Assembly: GCA_002293375.1 (NCBI GenBank)
Contig: DBDA01000016.1
Location: forward strand, 1-21,945
From: Odoribacter sp. UBA944
Lineage (GTDB): Bacteria; Bacteroidota; Bacteroidia; Bacteroidales; Marinifilaceae
Direction: 5' to 3'
DNA: 21,945 nucleotides
The notes under the pieces were generated by a model. The model had not been told where the DNA came from and ran no database searches. It saw nothing but the letters and a program-made list of their open reading frames with translations. Position numbers and translations under genes: made by a program. This document shows, one piece after another, positions 15,677-21,945 of this stretch (the first letter of the stretch is position 1; each line of letters begins with the position of its first letter).

Positions 15677-16480
15677 TTATTCGTCAAAATCGTAATTTTC
15701 CAGAAAGAGGCTCATCAATTCGTATTTCCTCTTCAGTTCATCGGTATACCTGCTGTTGGGATATTCGTCGACAAAGTAGTAATACTCCTCCCGCGCTGCA
15801 TTGTAGCGTTCCAATTGCTTGTCTTCCACACTTTGAGCGGCCATCTCGTATTTGGAGTTGAACAGCATGTACATGATCTCTTCCCGGAACTTCGAACCCG
15901 GATAATCTTTCAGGCAATTCTGCAAACTGATGGTTGCCGCCTTGAAGTATTCCCGTTGGTAGTAATTCCGGGCATTCAGGTAATCTTTTTCAGCCAATTT
16001 ATCCAACAATTCATCTACGTATTCGTTGATTCTGTCTTTGCGGGCACTGTTTGGATAACGGTTCAGGTAGAGTTGAAAATCCTTGATGGCGTTCATGCTC
16101 GTTTGCTGGTCCAACCGGGGCTTGGGAGAAGCCTGGTAATTGCAAAGCCCTACCATGTACAGGCACTCCTCGCTGAAAGAGCTTTCCGGATAGAGCGCGA
16201 CGAATTGTTTGAAAAGTTCGGAGGCCAATTGGTACTCCTTCATGTTGTAGGAGCAGAATGCCCGGTAATAGGCAATGGTCTGCGCCTTGCTCGTCCCGAC
16301 GTAGATGGTACGAATGCCGTCCAATAGTTGCCGGGATCTCTGGTAATCCCCCTCGTTGTAATACTCTATTGCTTTGGAGTATATCAACTGATAATCATTA
16401 CTTTTTATCAATTTGTGGTACTCTCCGCAAGAGGAGAATAACACCAGTCCAAGCAGAAATCCCAGAATTTTTTTCATCAT
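15677..16480 (-). CDS. bamD: Outer membrane assembly lipoprotein BamD
   Basis: The N-terminus MMKKILGFLLGLVLFSSC is a lipoprotein signal peptide with a lipobox ending at C18. The mature protein consists of tetratricopeptide-like helical repeats (YYNEGDYQRSRQLLDGI; YQLASELFKQFVALYPES; AIKDFQLYLNRYPNSA; ARNYYQREYFKAATISLQ), as in BamD/YfiO. Length is about 267 residues. It anchors in the outer membrane on the periplasmic side and works with BamA to insert beta-barrel proteins. I choose the ATG at 16480; a GTG three codons upstream is in frame but adds nothing. A promoter match lies just upstream, and the omega gene follows 14 bases downstream. Confidence 0.92.
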   Translation of the reverse strand: MMKKILGFLLGLVLFSSCGEYHKLIKSNDYQLIYSKAIEYYNEGDYQRSRQLLDGIRTIYVGTSKAQTIAYYRAFCSYNMKEYQLASELFKQFVALYPESSFSEECLYMVGLCNYQASPKPRLDQQTSMNAIKDFQLYLNRYPNSARKDRINEYVDELLDKLAEKDYLNARNYYQREYFKAATISLQNCLKDYPGSKFREEIMYMLFNSKYEMAAQSVEDKQLERYNAAREEYYYFVDEYPNSRYTDELKRKYELMSLFLENYDFDE

Positions 16481-16503
16481 AGAGTACACTCTTTTGCAAT
16501 GCG

Positions 16504-16537
16504 CAAAGATACGGGATAATTTTCAACTGCCAACAAA
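16504..16537 (-). promoter_or_regulatory. Promoter for the bamD-omega operon
   Basis: The minus strand has TATCTTTG (16511-16504), a full match to the -7 TAnnTTTG element. A GTTG lies 19 bases upstream and a TTTG 22 bases upstream (16537-16534). Transcription would begin near 16498, about 18 bases before the bamD ATG. Confidence 0.55.
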
Positions 16538-16606
16538 TTGAACTAAAAAACTTGTTAAGAGCTCGTTTAAATTCCGCTTTCGGTTTCTGTTTTTGGTTTT
16601 ATTTGG

Positions 16607-16614
16607 TAACTTCG
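16607..16614 (+). promoter_or_regulatory. Possible -7 element for the alpha-oxoamine synthase gene
   Basis: TAACTTCG matches TAnnTTTG at all fixed positions but one, and a TTTC lies 19 bases upstream (16584-16587) where TTTG is expected. It is placed about 50 bases before the GTG start in the intergenic region shared with the divergent bamD promoter. The match is weak. Confidence 0.3.
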
Positions 16615-16662
16615 CACCGGCTTTTCTATGAATAGTATAAATTTTCCAAATACAACAAAGAC

Positions 16663-17913
16663 GTGGACATTTTTGAAAGATTGAAAACACAGCGGGGAAA
16701 CATCGGACAGTACGCCAAACAGGCGCACGGTTATTTTGCATTCCCGAAATTGGAAGGTGAAATCGGGCCCCGGATGAGATTCCGCGGCAAGGAGGTGTTG
16801 AACTGGAGCCTGAACAACTACATCGGGCTGGCCAACGACCCGGAAGTACGTAAAGCGGACGCCGAAAGCGCTGCTAAATGGGGCCTGGCATACCCGATGG
16901 GCGCCCGGATGATGAGCGGGCAGACCACCCGGCACGAATACCTGGAATCCCAGTTGGCGGACTTTGTCGGCAAGCCGGATGCCTTTCTCCTGAATTTCGG
17001 ATACCAGGGGATGGTCTCCATCATTGACACGATCACCAGCCGCTTCGACTGCATTGTGTACGATGCCGAATCGCACGCCTGCATCCTGGACGGGTTGCGC
17101 CTATCACCCGCTAAACGCTATGTGTTTCAGCACAATGACATTGAGAGCCTGCGCAAACAGTTGGAGCGTGCTACCAAATGGGTAGAGACCACCGGCGGAG
17201 GCATTTTGGTGATCACCGAAGGAGTATTCGGGATGGCCGGAGATTTGGGTAAACTGGACGAGATCGCTGCGTTGAAAAGCGAATTTAAGTTCCGCCTGCT
17301 GGTGGACGATGCACACGGCTTTGGGACCATGGGGCCGACCGGAGCCGGAACGGGTGAACATTTCGGCGTACAGGACAAGATTGACCTTTATTTCGCCACT
17401 TTCGCCAAATCAATGGCCGGGTTCGGAGCTTTTATCGCTACGGAGGAGGATGTTTGTATGATCTTGCGGTACAACATGCGTTCCCAGACTTTTGCCAAAT
17501 CCCTGACCATGCCAATGGTGGAAGGAGCGATCAAGCGGTTGGAAATGCTGAAAACCCAACCGGAAAGGCGCGAAAAGATGTGGCAGATCGCCCATGCGCT
17601 GCAAAACGGGCTGAAAGAGGCTGGGTTGGACATCGGAAAAACCAACTCCATGGTGACTCCGGTGTACCTTTCCGGAAGTGTTGCCGAAGGGATGCAGGTG
17701 GCCACCGATCTGCGGGAAAATTACAACCTGTTCTGTTCCATCGTGGTATATCCCGTCATCCCCAAAGGACAGTTGCTGTTGCGGCTGATCCCAACCTCTA
17801 CCCACAGCATGGAGGATGTCAAATACACCATCGGTTGCTTCAGGAACGTGGCGGACAAGTTGGCCAACGGAGCGTACAGCAAAGAGACGCTTGTGGATGC
17901 CAACAGCCTGTAA
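16663..17913 (+). CDS. PLP-dependent alpha-oxoamine synthase, serine palmitoyltransferase-like
   Basis: A 416-residue fold-type I PLP enzyme of the AONS/KBL/SPT family. LNWSLNNYIGLANDP, H138 in DAESHAC (ring stacking), LLVDDAHGFGTMG with D215/D216, and the Schiff-base lysine K249 in TFAKSMAGFGAF are all present. The family condenses an amino acid with an acyl thioester with loss of CO2. In Bacteroidota this subgroup is usually annotated serine palmitoyltransferase (first step of sphingolipid synthesis), but cysteate-using homologues make the sulfonolipid capnine, and glycine C-acetyltransferase is a further option. No biotin or threonine genes adjoin. The start is GTG at 16663, as no in-frame ATG fits. 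It is the only protein gene on the plus strand and ends at a strong terminator. Confidence 0.8.
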   Translation: MDIFERLKTQRGNIGQYAKQAHGYFAFPKLEGEIGPRMRFRGKEVLNWSLNNYIGLANDPEVRKADAESAAKWGLAYPMGARMMSGQTTRHEYLESQLADFVGKPDAFLLNFGYQGMVSIIDTITSRFDCIVYDAESHACILDGLRLSPAKRYVFQHNDIESLRKQLERATKWVETTGGGILVITEGVFGMAGDLGKLDEIAALKSEFKFRLLVDDAHGFGTMGPTGAGTGEHFGVQDKIDLYFATFAKSMAGFGAFIATEEDVCMILRYNMRSQTFAKSLTMPMVEGAIKRLEMLKTQPERREKMWQIAHALQNGLKEAGLDIGKTNSMVTPVYLSGSVAEGMQVATDLRENYNLFCSIVVYPVIPKGQLLLRLIPTSTHSMEDVKYTIGCFRNVADKLANGAYSKETLVDANSL

Positions 17914-17935
17914 CAGTTATTAAAAATACAGTTAT

Positions 17936-17967
17936 AAAAAAATCCCCTTTTGCAAGGGGATTTTTTT
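17936..17967. terminator. Bidirectional terminator between the alpha-oxoamine synthase gene and queA
   Basis: A perfect 14-bp stem with loop TTGC: seven A, then TCCCCTT, pairs with AAGGGGA and seven T. The T-run on either strand makes it usable in both directions. It sits between convergent genes, and the queA stop codon (17968-17966) overlaps its right end. Confidence 0.92.
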
Positions 17968-19015
17968 ATATGATCAACATCGCATCCCCGTAAGTTCCGA
18001 ACCGGTAATTCTCCTTCACTGCGATATCGTAGGCCTTCATCACCTGTTCGTAACCTCCGAACGCGGTTACCATCATCAACAGGGTGGAGTACGGCAGGTG
18101 AAAATTGGAGATAAGAGTGTCCGGTACACTGAATTCGTACGGCGGAAAAATAAATTTATTGGTCCATCCTTCGTATTCCGCCAAGCGTCCCCGGGTCGTC
18201 ACGCAACTTTCCAGCGTCCGGGCCACGGTCGTTCCCACCGCACATACTTTTCGCCGCTCGTCCTTGGCTTCGTTGATGATCCGAACCGTTTCCGAACCGA
18301 CAAATATCTGCTCCGAATCCACTTTGTGCTTGGTCAGATCCTCCACATCGACCTCCCGGAAATTTCCCAAGCCCGCATGCAATGTCACAAAGGCAAACTC
18401 TATGCCTTTAATCTCCATTCGTTTGAGTAACTCCCGACTGAAGTGCATACCGGCCGTAGGAGCAGCAACAGCCCCTTCTTGACGGGCAAAGATTGTCTGG
18501 TACCGCTCGGCATCCTCCTCCTCCACTTTCCGGTTGATGATCCTCGGCAGCGGCGTTTCCCCCAGTCCGTACAACAACTGCTTGAACTCATCGTACTCCC
18601 CGTCAAAAAGGAAACGGAGGGTACGGCCCCGCGACGTGGTGTTGTCGATTACCTCCGCCACCAAGCTGTCGTCCTCGCCGAAATACAGTTTATTACCAAT
18701 GCGGATCTTCCGGGCCGGATCTACCAGGACATCCCAGATCCGCAAATCCCGGTTCAATTCCCGCAACAGAAACACTTCGATCTCCGCGCCGGTCTTCTCC
18801 TTGTTTCCGTACAAACGAGCCGGGAATACCTTGGTGTCGTTGAAGATAAAAACATCTTTCTCGTCAAAGTATTCGATGACATCTTTAAAGATACGGTGTT
18901 GGATCTCTCCCGTTTTTTTGTTTAAAACCATCAATTTGCTTTCGTCCCGGTTCAGTGCCGGGTGCATAGCGATGGATTCCGCAGGCAATTTGAATTTAAA
19001 CTTGGATAACTTCAT
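17966..19015 (-). CDS. queA: tRNA preQ1(34) S-adenosylmethionine ribosyltransferase-isomerase
   Basis: A 349-residue QueA of normal length. Landmarks are PAESIAMHPALNRDESKLM at the N-terminus, FIFNDTKVFPARL, YQTIFARQEGAVAAPTAGMH, VTLHAGLGNF and the C-terminal LPYSTLLMMVTAFGG. It transfers the ribosyl part of S-adenosylmethionine to preQ1 at the wobble position of tRNAs to form epoxyqueuosine. ATG at 19015 follows truB by 33 bases, so two tRNA-modification genes end this operon. The stop codon is within the terminator hairpin. Confidence 0.97.
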   Translation of the reverse strand: MKLSKFKFKLPAESIAMHPALNRDESKLMVLNKKTGEIQHRIFKDVIEYFDEKDVFIFNDTKVFPARLYGNKEKTGAEIEVFLLRELNRDLRIWDVLVDPARKIRIGNKLYFGEDDSLVAEVIDNTTSRGRTLRFLFDGEYDEFKQLLYGLGETPLPRIINRKVEEEDAERYQTIFARQEGAVAAPTAGMHFSRELLKRMEIKGIEFAFVTLHAGLGNFREVDVEDLTKHKVDSEQIFVGSETVRIINEAKDERRKVCAVGTTVARTLESCVTTRGRLAEYEGWTNKFIFPPYEFSVPDTLISNFHLPYSTLLMMVTAFGGYEQVMKAYDIAVKENYRFGTYGDAMLII

Positions 19016-19048
19016 ATCTGTGGATAAAACTACGTAATTACAACTAAG

Positions 19049-19756
19049 TTATATATCGTTCTCTGATGCTAAAAAAGCAACCAATTCTTCCATTTTGTGG
19101 GCCTGTTCGATCCGGTAATTGCCTATGGCCGTACGCCGTAAAGCCGACAGGTAGGCGCCGCTTCCGCACGCTTTTCCAATGTCCCGGGCCAACGCCCGTA
19201 TGTATGTACCTTTTCCGCACACAATGCGCAATCGGGCCTGCGGCGGAGCAAATTCCAGCAATTCGATCTCTTTTATATATACTTCCCGGGCCGGCATTTC
19301 GGGATCTTTTCCCCGTCTCGCTTCCCTGTAAGCCCGCACACCGTCTATCCGGACGGCCGAAAAAACCGGAGGCACCTGCTGAAAAACACCGGTAAAACGC
19401 TCCAGCGCCTTCCGCAATACCTCTTCGTCGATGTGTTCCCAGGGATACCCGCTCTCTATCTCCGTCTCCAGATCGAAAGAAGGGGTGGTAGCACCCAAGG
19501 TGATCCCGGCCACATACTCTTTTTCCTGGCCCATGTACCCTTCGATCTCCCGGGTCCACTTCCCGGTACACACAATCACTAAGCCTGTTGCCAACGGATC
19601 CAGCGTGCCTGCATGGCCCACCTTCAATTTTCCCCACTTCTTCTTCAGCGCCCAGCGAATCTTGTTCACTACATCGAAAGAGGTCCATTTCAGCGGTTTG
19701 TCTACCAAAAACATCGCTCCCTCCCTGAAATCACCCTCCTCCTGATATACGATCAT
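19049..19756 (-). CDS. truB: tRNA pseudouridine(55) synthase
   Basis: A 235-residue TruB. VGHAGTLDPLATGLVIVCTG contains the catalytic aspartate D53, preceded by FLVDKPLKWTSFDVV. KEYVAGITLGATTPSFD and a later CGKGTYIRALARDIG are further TruB signatures. It makes pseudouridine 55 in the T-loop of tRNAs. It is somewhat shorter than E. coli TruB because the C-terminal PUA-type domain is absent, as is common in this phylum. The ATG at 19756 lies 4 bases after the uppP stop. Confidence 0.96.
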   Translation of the reverse strand: MIVYQEEGDFREGAMFLVDKPLKWTSFDVVNKIRWALKKKWGKLKVGHAGTLDPLATGLVIVCTGKWTREIEGYMGQEKEYVAGITLGATTPSFDLETEIESGYPWEHIDEEVLRKALERFTGVFQQVPPVFSAVRIDGVRAYREARRGKDPEMPAREVYIKEIELLEFAPPQARLRIVCGKGTYIRALARDIGKACGSGAYLSALRRTAIGNYRIEQAHKMEELVAFLASENDI

Positions 19757-19760
19757 ATCT

Positions 19761-20558
19761 TTACCAAATTAAGACCACCAATCCCATTGCCGCGCAGTAA
19801 ACGGCAAACCAGATCAGTTTTCCCTTTGCTACCAAACGGATCATCCAACGGCACGCCGCCAAGCCCGATCCGAAAGCGGCGAGGAAACCGATCAATAAGG
19901 GGAAAAGCGGTGCTTCTGCCGTTGCTCCGGCTGCATCGCTGCCTGTCAACATTTTGACGGTTTCCAGCAAAGCTTCTCCCAAGATGGGTACCAGCACCAT
20001 CAGGAAAGAGAATTTGGCTATTTTTTCCTTGTTGTTACCCAATAATATACCCGTAGCGATGGTCGAACCGGAACGGGACAAACCCGGTAATACGGCGATC
20101 GCCTGGGCCACGCCGATGACAAAAGCATCCCGGTAAGAGAGCGTTGTTTGGGGCCGGGGCCGGGCGTAACAGGCAAAAGCCAATAAACCGGCCGTTACCA
20201 ACAGGCAACTGCCCACCACGACCAATCCTTCGCCGAACAGTTGTTCCACCTGCTCTTTGAAGCAGAAGCCTACCACTGCTACCGGGATCATCGACACGAT
20301 AATTTTCAATATGTACCGGGTTTCGTCGTTCATGCGGAAGCGGAAAAAACCGGTCAAAAGCGTTGCGATCTCTTTGCGGAGTACCACGATGGTGCTACAA
20401 ACGGTCGCCGCATGCACCATCACTTCAAATGTGAGGTCTTCCGTCATTTTCACGCCCAAAACCTCTTTGGCGATCTGCAGATGTCCGCTGCTACTGACCG
20501 GCAGAAATTCGGTCAATCCCTGTAGGATCCCCAGGATCAGCGCTTCTATCCAATCCAT
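19761..20558 (-). CDS. uppP: Undecaprenyl-diphosphate phosphatase (BacA/UppP)
   Basis: A 265-residue polytopic inner-membrane protein. MDWIEALILGILQGLTEFLP with VSSSGHL (about 21-27) is the first conserved motif, and PGLSRSGSTIATG is the second, holding the catalytic serine/arginine region. It dephosphorylates undecaprenyl diphosphate so the lipid carrier can be reused for peptidoglycan and surface glycans, including the polysaccharide encoded at the other end of the window. It is 6 bases after the DUF3098 gene and 4 before truB, in one operon. Confidence 0.96.
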   Translation of the reverse strand: MDWIEALILGILQGLTEFLPVSSSGHLQIAKEVLGVKMTEDLTFEVMVHAATVCSTIVVLRKEIATLLTGFFRFRMNDETRYILKIIVSMIPVAVVGFCFKEQVEQLFGEGLVVVGSCLLVTAGLLAFACYARPRPQTTLSYRDAFVIGVAQAIAVLPGLSRSGSTIATGILLGNNKEKIAKFSFLMVLVPILGEALLETVKMLTGSDAAGATAEAPLFPLLIGFLAAFGSGLAACRWMIRLVAKGKLIWFAVYCAAMGLVVLIW

Positions 20559-20564
20559 TCCGGA

Positions 20565-20834
20565 CTACTCCTTGTTTTTCGGCTTTCTTATGATGGCCCA
20601 GAAAACAAAGGCAAAGCCGAACAACACCACGACCGGCGCCAGGGTGATCCTTCTGAAACTGAAAATAGCGTAACTGAACACGTTCGGGTCGTCGCTGCCT
20701 CCTCCCATCATCAATACAAATCCCAGCACTACGATTCCAAATCCGATCAGGATCATCCGGTAATTTTCCACAGGGATGGGGAAACCGGTTTTGTTCGGTT
20801 GTTCCTCTTTCCGGTTTGATTTTTTTACTTCCAT
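20565..20834 (-). CDS. DUF3098 small membrane protein
   Basis: An 89-residue protein with a charged N-terminus (MEVKKSNRKEEQPN) and two predicted membrane spans: RMILIGFGIVVLGFVLMMGG, and the stretch after ITLAPVVVLFGFAFVFWAII. The loop GGSDDPNVFSYAIFSFRRIT is characteristic of DUF3098, a family found between ftsX and uppP in Bacteroidota. Function unknown; its fixed place suggests a link to the cell envelope or division. It starts 21 bases after ftsX and ends 6 before uppP. Confidence 0.85.
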   Translation of the reverse strand: MEVKKSNRKEEQPNKTGFPIPVENYRMILIGFGIVVLGFVLMMGGGSDDPNVFSYAIFSFRRITLAPVVVLFGFAFVFWAIIRKPKNKE

Positions 20835-20855
20835 TGGTCTTACTATCTTACGGTC

Positions 20856-21722
20856 TTATCTATACAGGTCATTCAAATCTTTGTTCAGGTATTTCACCAC
20901 CGACCTCCAGGCCGATAAAAAAGAGAGGAGAATGCCGGACACGAAAACAAATGCCACCATGATGATCAGCAACTCTTTGTTCATCACATTGATCACGTTT
21001 CCGATCTCCTGTTGCAAAAAATAGACGGCCGCCAACAAAATGATATTGGCAAACATGCTCCCGAAGAAGCCAAACCAAACGCTGTTCCGGATAAAGGGGC
21101 GGCAGATAAAAAAGTTTTTGGCCCCGACCAACTGCATGGTTTTGATCAAAAAGCGCTGTGCGTATACGGAGAGGTGAATGGTATTCCGGATCAGGGTAAA
21201 TGAGATGAGTACCAAAGCCGCCACTGCTACCAACAGGATGAAGCTGATTTTCCGCACGTTATCGTTGATATACTCCACCAACGATTTCTGGTAGGAGACC
21301 TCTTGGATGATCTCGTAAGCACCCAAATTTTTCTCGATCAGCGCCAGCGAATCGTTGTTGGCATAATCCGCCGAGAGTTTGATCTCAACGGACGGCAACA
21401 ACGGGTTGTAGCCAAGCACTTGTTCAAAATCTTCTCCCAGTTCCTTTTTGAAATTTTTCGCTGCTTCCTCTTTGCCGATAAAAACGGACGATTTTACAAA
21501 AGGCTTGGTATCCAGTATCTTTTGCATTTTCTTGATCTCCGCTTCGTTGACATTGTCCTTCACAATGATGGAGAAGGCGATGTTCTCCCGGACGTGGTTG
21601 GAAACAGCCTTTGCATTCAGCAGCATAAATACAAGTGTTCCGACAACGACGAGCACCAAAGCGATACTGAGCGTAGATACAAAATAAGAACCGGCTACTC
21701 TTTTGTTGTTTCGGACGGACAT
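20856..21722 (-). CDS. ftsX: Cell division permease FtsX
   Basis: A 288-residue FtsX. The N-terminal span (about 13-35), a periplasmic domain (about 36-165) and three C-terminal spans (around 168-188, 220-245 and 258-282) give the four-helix FtsX layout. The C-terminal half has the typical IRNTIHLSVYAQRFLIKTMQ and LVGAKNFFICRPFI stretches. FtsX pairs with the ATPase FtsE to control peptidoglycan hydrolases at the septum; ftsE is not next to it here. It is the first gene of the ftsX-DUF3098-uppP-truB-queA operon, with a -7 promoter match just upstream. Confidence 0.93.
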   Translation of the reverse strand: MSVRNNKRVAGSYFVSTLSIALVLVVVGTLVFMLLNAKAVSNHVRENIAFSIIVKDNVNEAEIKKMQKILDTKPFVKSSVFIGKEEAAKNFKKELGEDFEQVLGYNPLLPSVEIKLSADYANNDSLALIEKNLGAYEIIQEVSYQKSLVEYINDNVRKISFILLVAVAALVLISFTLIRNTIHLSVYAQRFLIKTMQLVGAKNFFICRPFIRNSVWFGFFGSMFANIILLAAVYFLQQEIGNVINVMNKELLIIMVAFVFVSGILLSFLSAWRSVVKYLNKDLNDLYR

Positions 21723-21731
21723 GCTGCTCCT

Positions 21732-21739
21732 CTTTATCC
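21732..21739 (-). promoter_or_regulatory. -7 promoter element upstream of ftsX
   Basis: TATCTTTG on the minus strand is a full TAnnTTTG match and is identical to the element before bamD. Transcription would start close to 21726, only a few bases before the ftsX ATG, giving a very short leader. I see no good TTTG at the -33 position. Confidence 0.4.
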
Positions 21740-21768
21740 GGCAAAGATAATAAATGTTTTATATTTTC

Positions 21769-21798
21769 TTTGCACAATCTAAAAAACTGCTATATTTG
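21769..21798 (+). promoter_or_regulatory. Bacteroidota-type promoter for the tRNA region
   Basis: TTTG (21769-21772), an 18-base spacer and TATATTTG (21791-21798) match the -33 and -7 elements of the phylum. The predicted start, near 21804, is about 24 bases before the first tRNA-like copy, so both copies would be on one transcript. Confidence 0.65.
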
Positions 21799-21827
21799 CA
21801 CCGCCAAAGAAAAACTTTGGTCTTTTT

Positions 21828-21915
21828 GCGAAAATAGCTCAGTTGACAGAGCACGACCTTGCCCCGGGAAGATACAATCCGACCTTGGCAAGTTAATAGT
21901 TCTTGAAATAATATT
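21828..21915 (+). pseudogene. Degenerate tRNA-Gly(GCC)-like copy
   Basis: The first 36 bases (21828-21863) read like the 5' half of a tRNA-Gly: acceptor strand GCGAAAA, D-arm GCTC...GAGC, anticodon-stem strand CGACC and loop TTGCC with anticodon GCC. After that it fails: the 3' anticodon strand GGTCG, the T-arm with GTTCGA and the acceptor partner TTTTCGC are all missing. The D-loop reads AGTTGACA where AGTTGGTA is expected, losing the conserved GG. The remaining bases to 21915 contain a near-repeat of CGACCTTG (21854 and 21880) and an inverted CTTGCC/GGCAAG. A working tRNA is unlikely. Confidence 0.6.
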
Positions 21916-21945
21916 GCGAAAATAGCTCAGTTGGTAGAGCATAAC
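21916..21945 (+). tRNA. 5' part of a tRNA, probably tRNA-Gly, cut by the window edge
   Basis: GCGAAAATAGCTCAG followed by TTGGTAGAGCATAAC gives the acceptor 5' strand, U8-A9, a complete D-arm with the conserved GG and the start of the anticodon stem. It resembles the degenerate copy 88 bases upstream, differing in the D-loop and anticodon stem. The anticodon is beyond the edge, so glycine is inferred from that copy and from similarity to Bacteroidota tRNA-Gly(GCC). Confidence 0.7.

Noticed and set aside
15815..16327. 170-aa plus-strand reading frame
   Set aside because: Antisense shadow of bamD; no domain, and bamD has a signal peptide and repeats.
16567..17076. 169-aa minus-strand reading frame
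   Set aside because: Opposite the start of the alpha-oxoamine synthase gene, with no family likeness; shadow frame.
19044..19688. 214-aa minus-strand reading frame overlapping truB
   Set aside because: Same-strand alternative frame of truB; Gly/Arg-rich composition is typical of a frame-shifted reading of a GC-richer gene.
1..21945. CRISPR array, insertion sequence, prophage or defence island
   Set aside because: No regularly spaced repeats, transposase, integrase, phage structural or nuclease genes were seen.

Overview
The window looks like a chromosomal segment of a member of the Bacteroidales (phylum Bacteroidota). Four things support this: an UpxY-type NusG paralogue heading a surface-polysaccharide operon, the Bacteroidota-type omega/Rpb6 subunit, the ftsX-DUF3098-uppP-truB-queA gene run, and promoters of the TTTG / TAnnTTTG type used by Bacteroidota. 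Genus cannot be decided from sequence alone. Almost everything is on the minus strand, so transcription runs from high to low coordinates; the one clear plus-strand protein gene is at 16663-17913, plus a tRNA region at the far right.

Right part (about 12665-21945) is core genome. ftsX, a small DUF3098 membrane protein, uppP, truB and queA form one operon for division, undecaprenyl phosphate recycling and tRNA modification. A perfect hairpin at 17936-17967 separates it from a convergent PLP-dependent alpha-oxoamine synthase (serine palmitoyltransferase-like). Divergent from that gene runs bamD, the omega-like subunit, a terminator, then coaBC, pyrB and pyrI. The right edge holds a damaged tRNA-Gly-like copy behind a good promoter, followed by the first 30 bases of a second, better copy.

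Middle (11184-12344): a WecA/MraY-type polyprenyl-phosphate sugar-1-phosphate transferase. It lies between the pyrimidine genes and the polysaccharide promoter, and could start glycan assembly on undecaprenyl phosphate.

Left part (1-11131) is an accessory, AT-richer polysaccharide operon. It has a near-consensus promoter (11131-11101), a leader of roughly 260 nt with an 8-bp inverted repeat, and upxY. Then come rfbF, rfbG and rfbH (glucose-1-phosphate to CDP-3,6-dideoxy-4-keto-glucose), an SDR reductase/epimerase, and an acetolactate-synthase-like TPP enzyme. This five-gene set matches the logic of yersiniose A synthesis (YerE/YerF), in which a two-carbon unit from pyruvate is added to a 3,6-dideoxy-4-ketohexose. 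Downstream are a GT2 glycosyltransferase, a DUF6492 protein, a CgeB-like glycosyltransferase, a left-handed beta-helix acetyltransferase and a GT10 (fucosyltransferase-like) gene cut by the left edge. Many of these genes overlap or abut, so they are probably cotranscribed and translationally coupled. No flippase or polymerase is visible; they would lie beyond the left edge.

I saw no CRISPR array, insertion sequence, phage gene or defence system. The most unusual items are the branched-sugar pathway and the broken tRNA copy.
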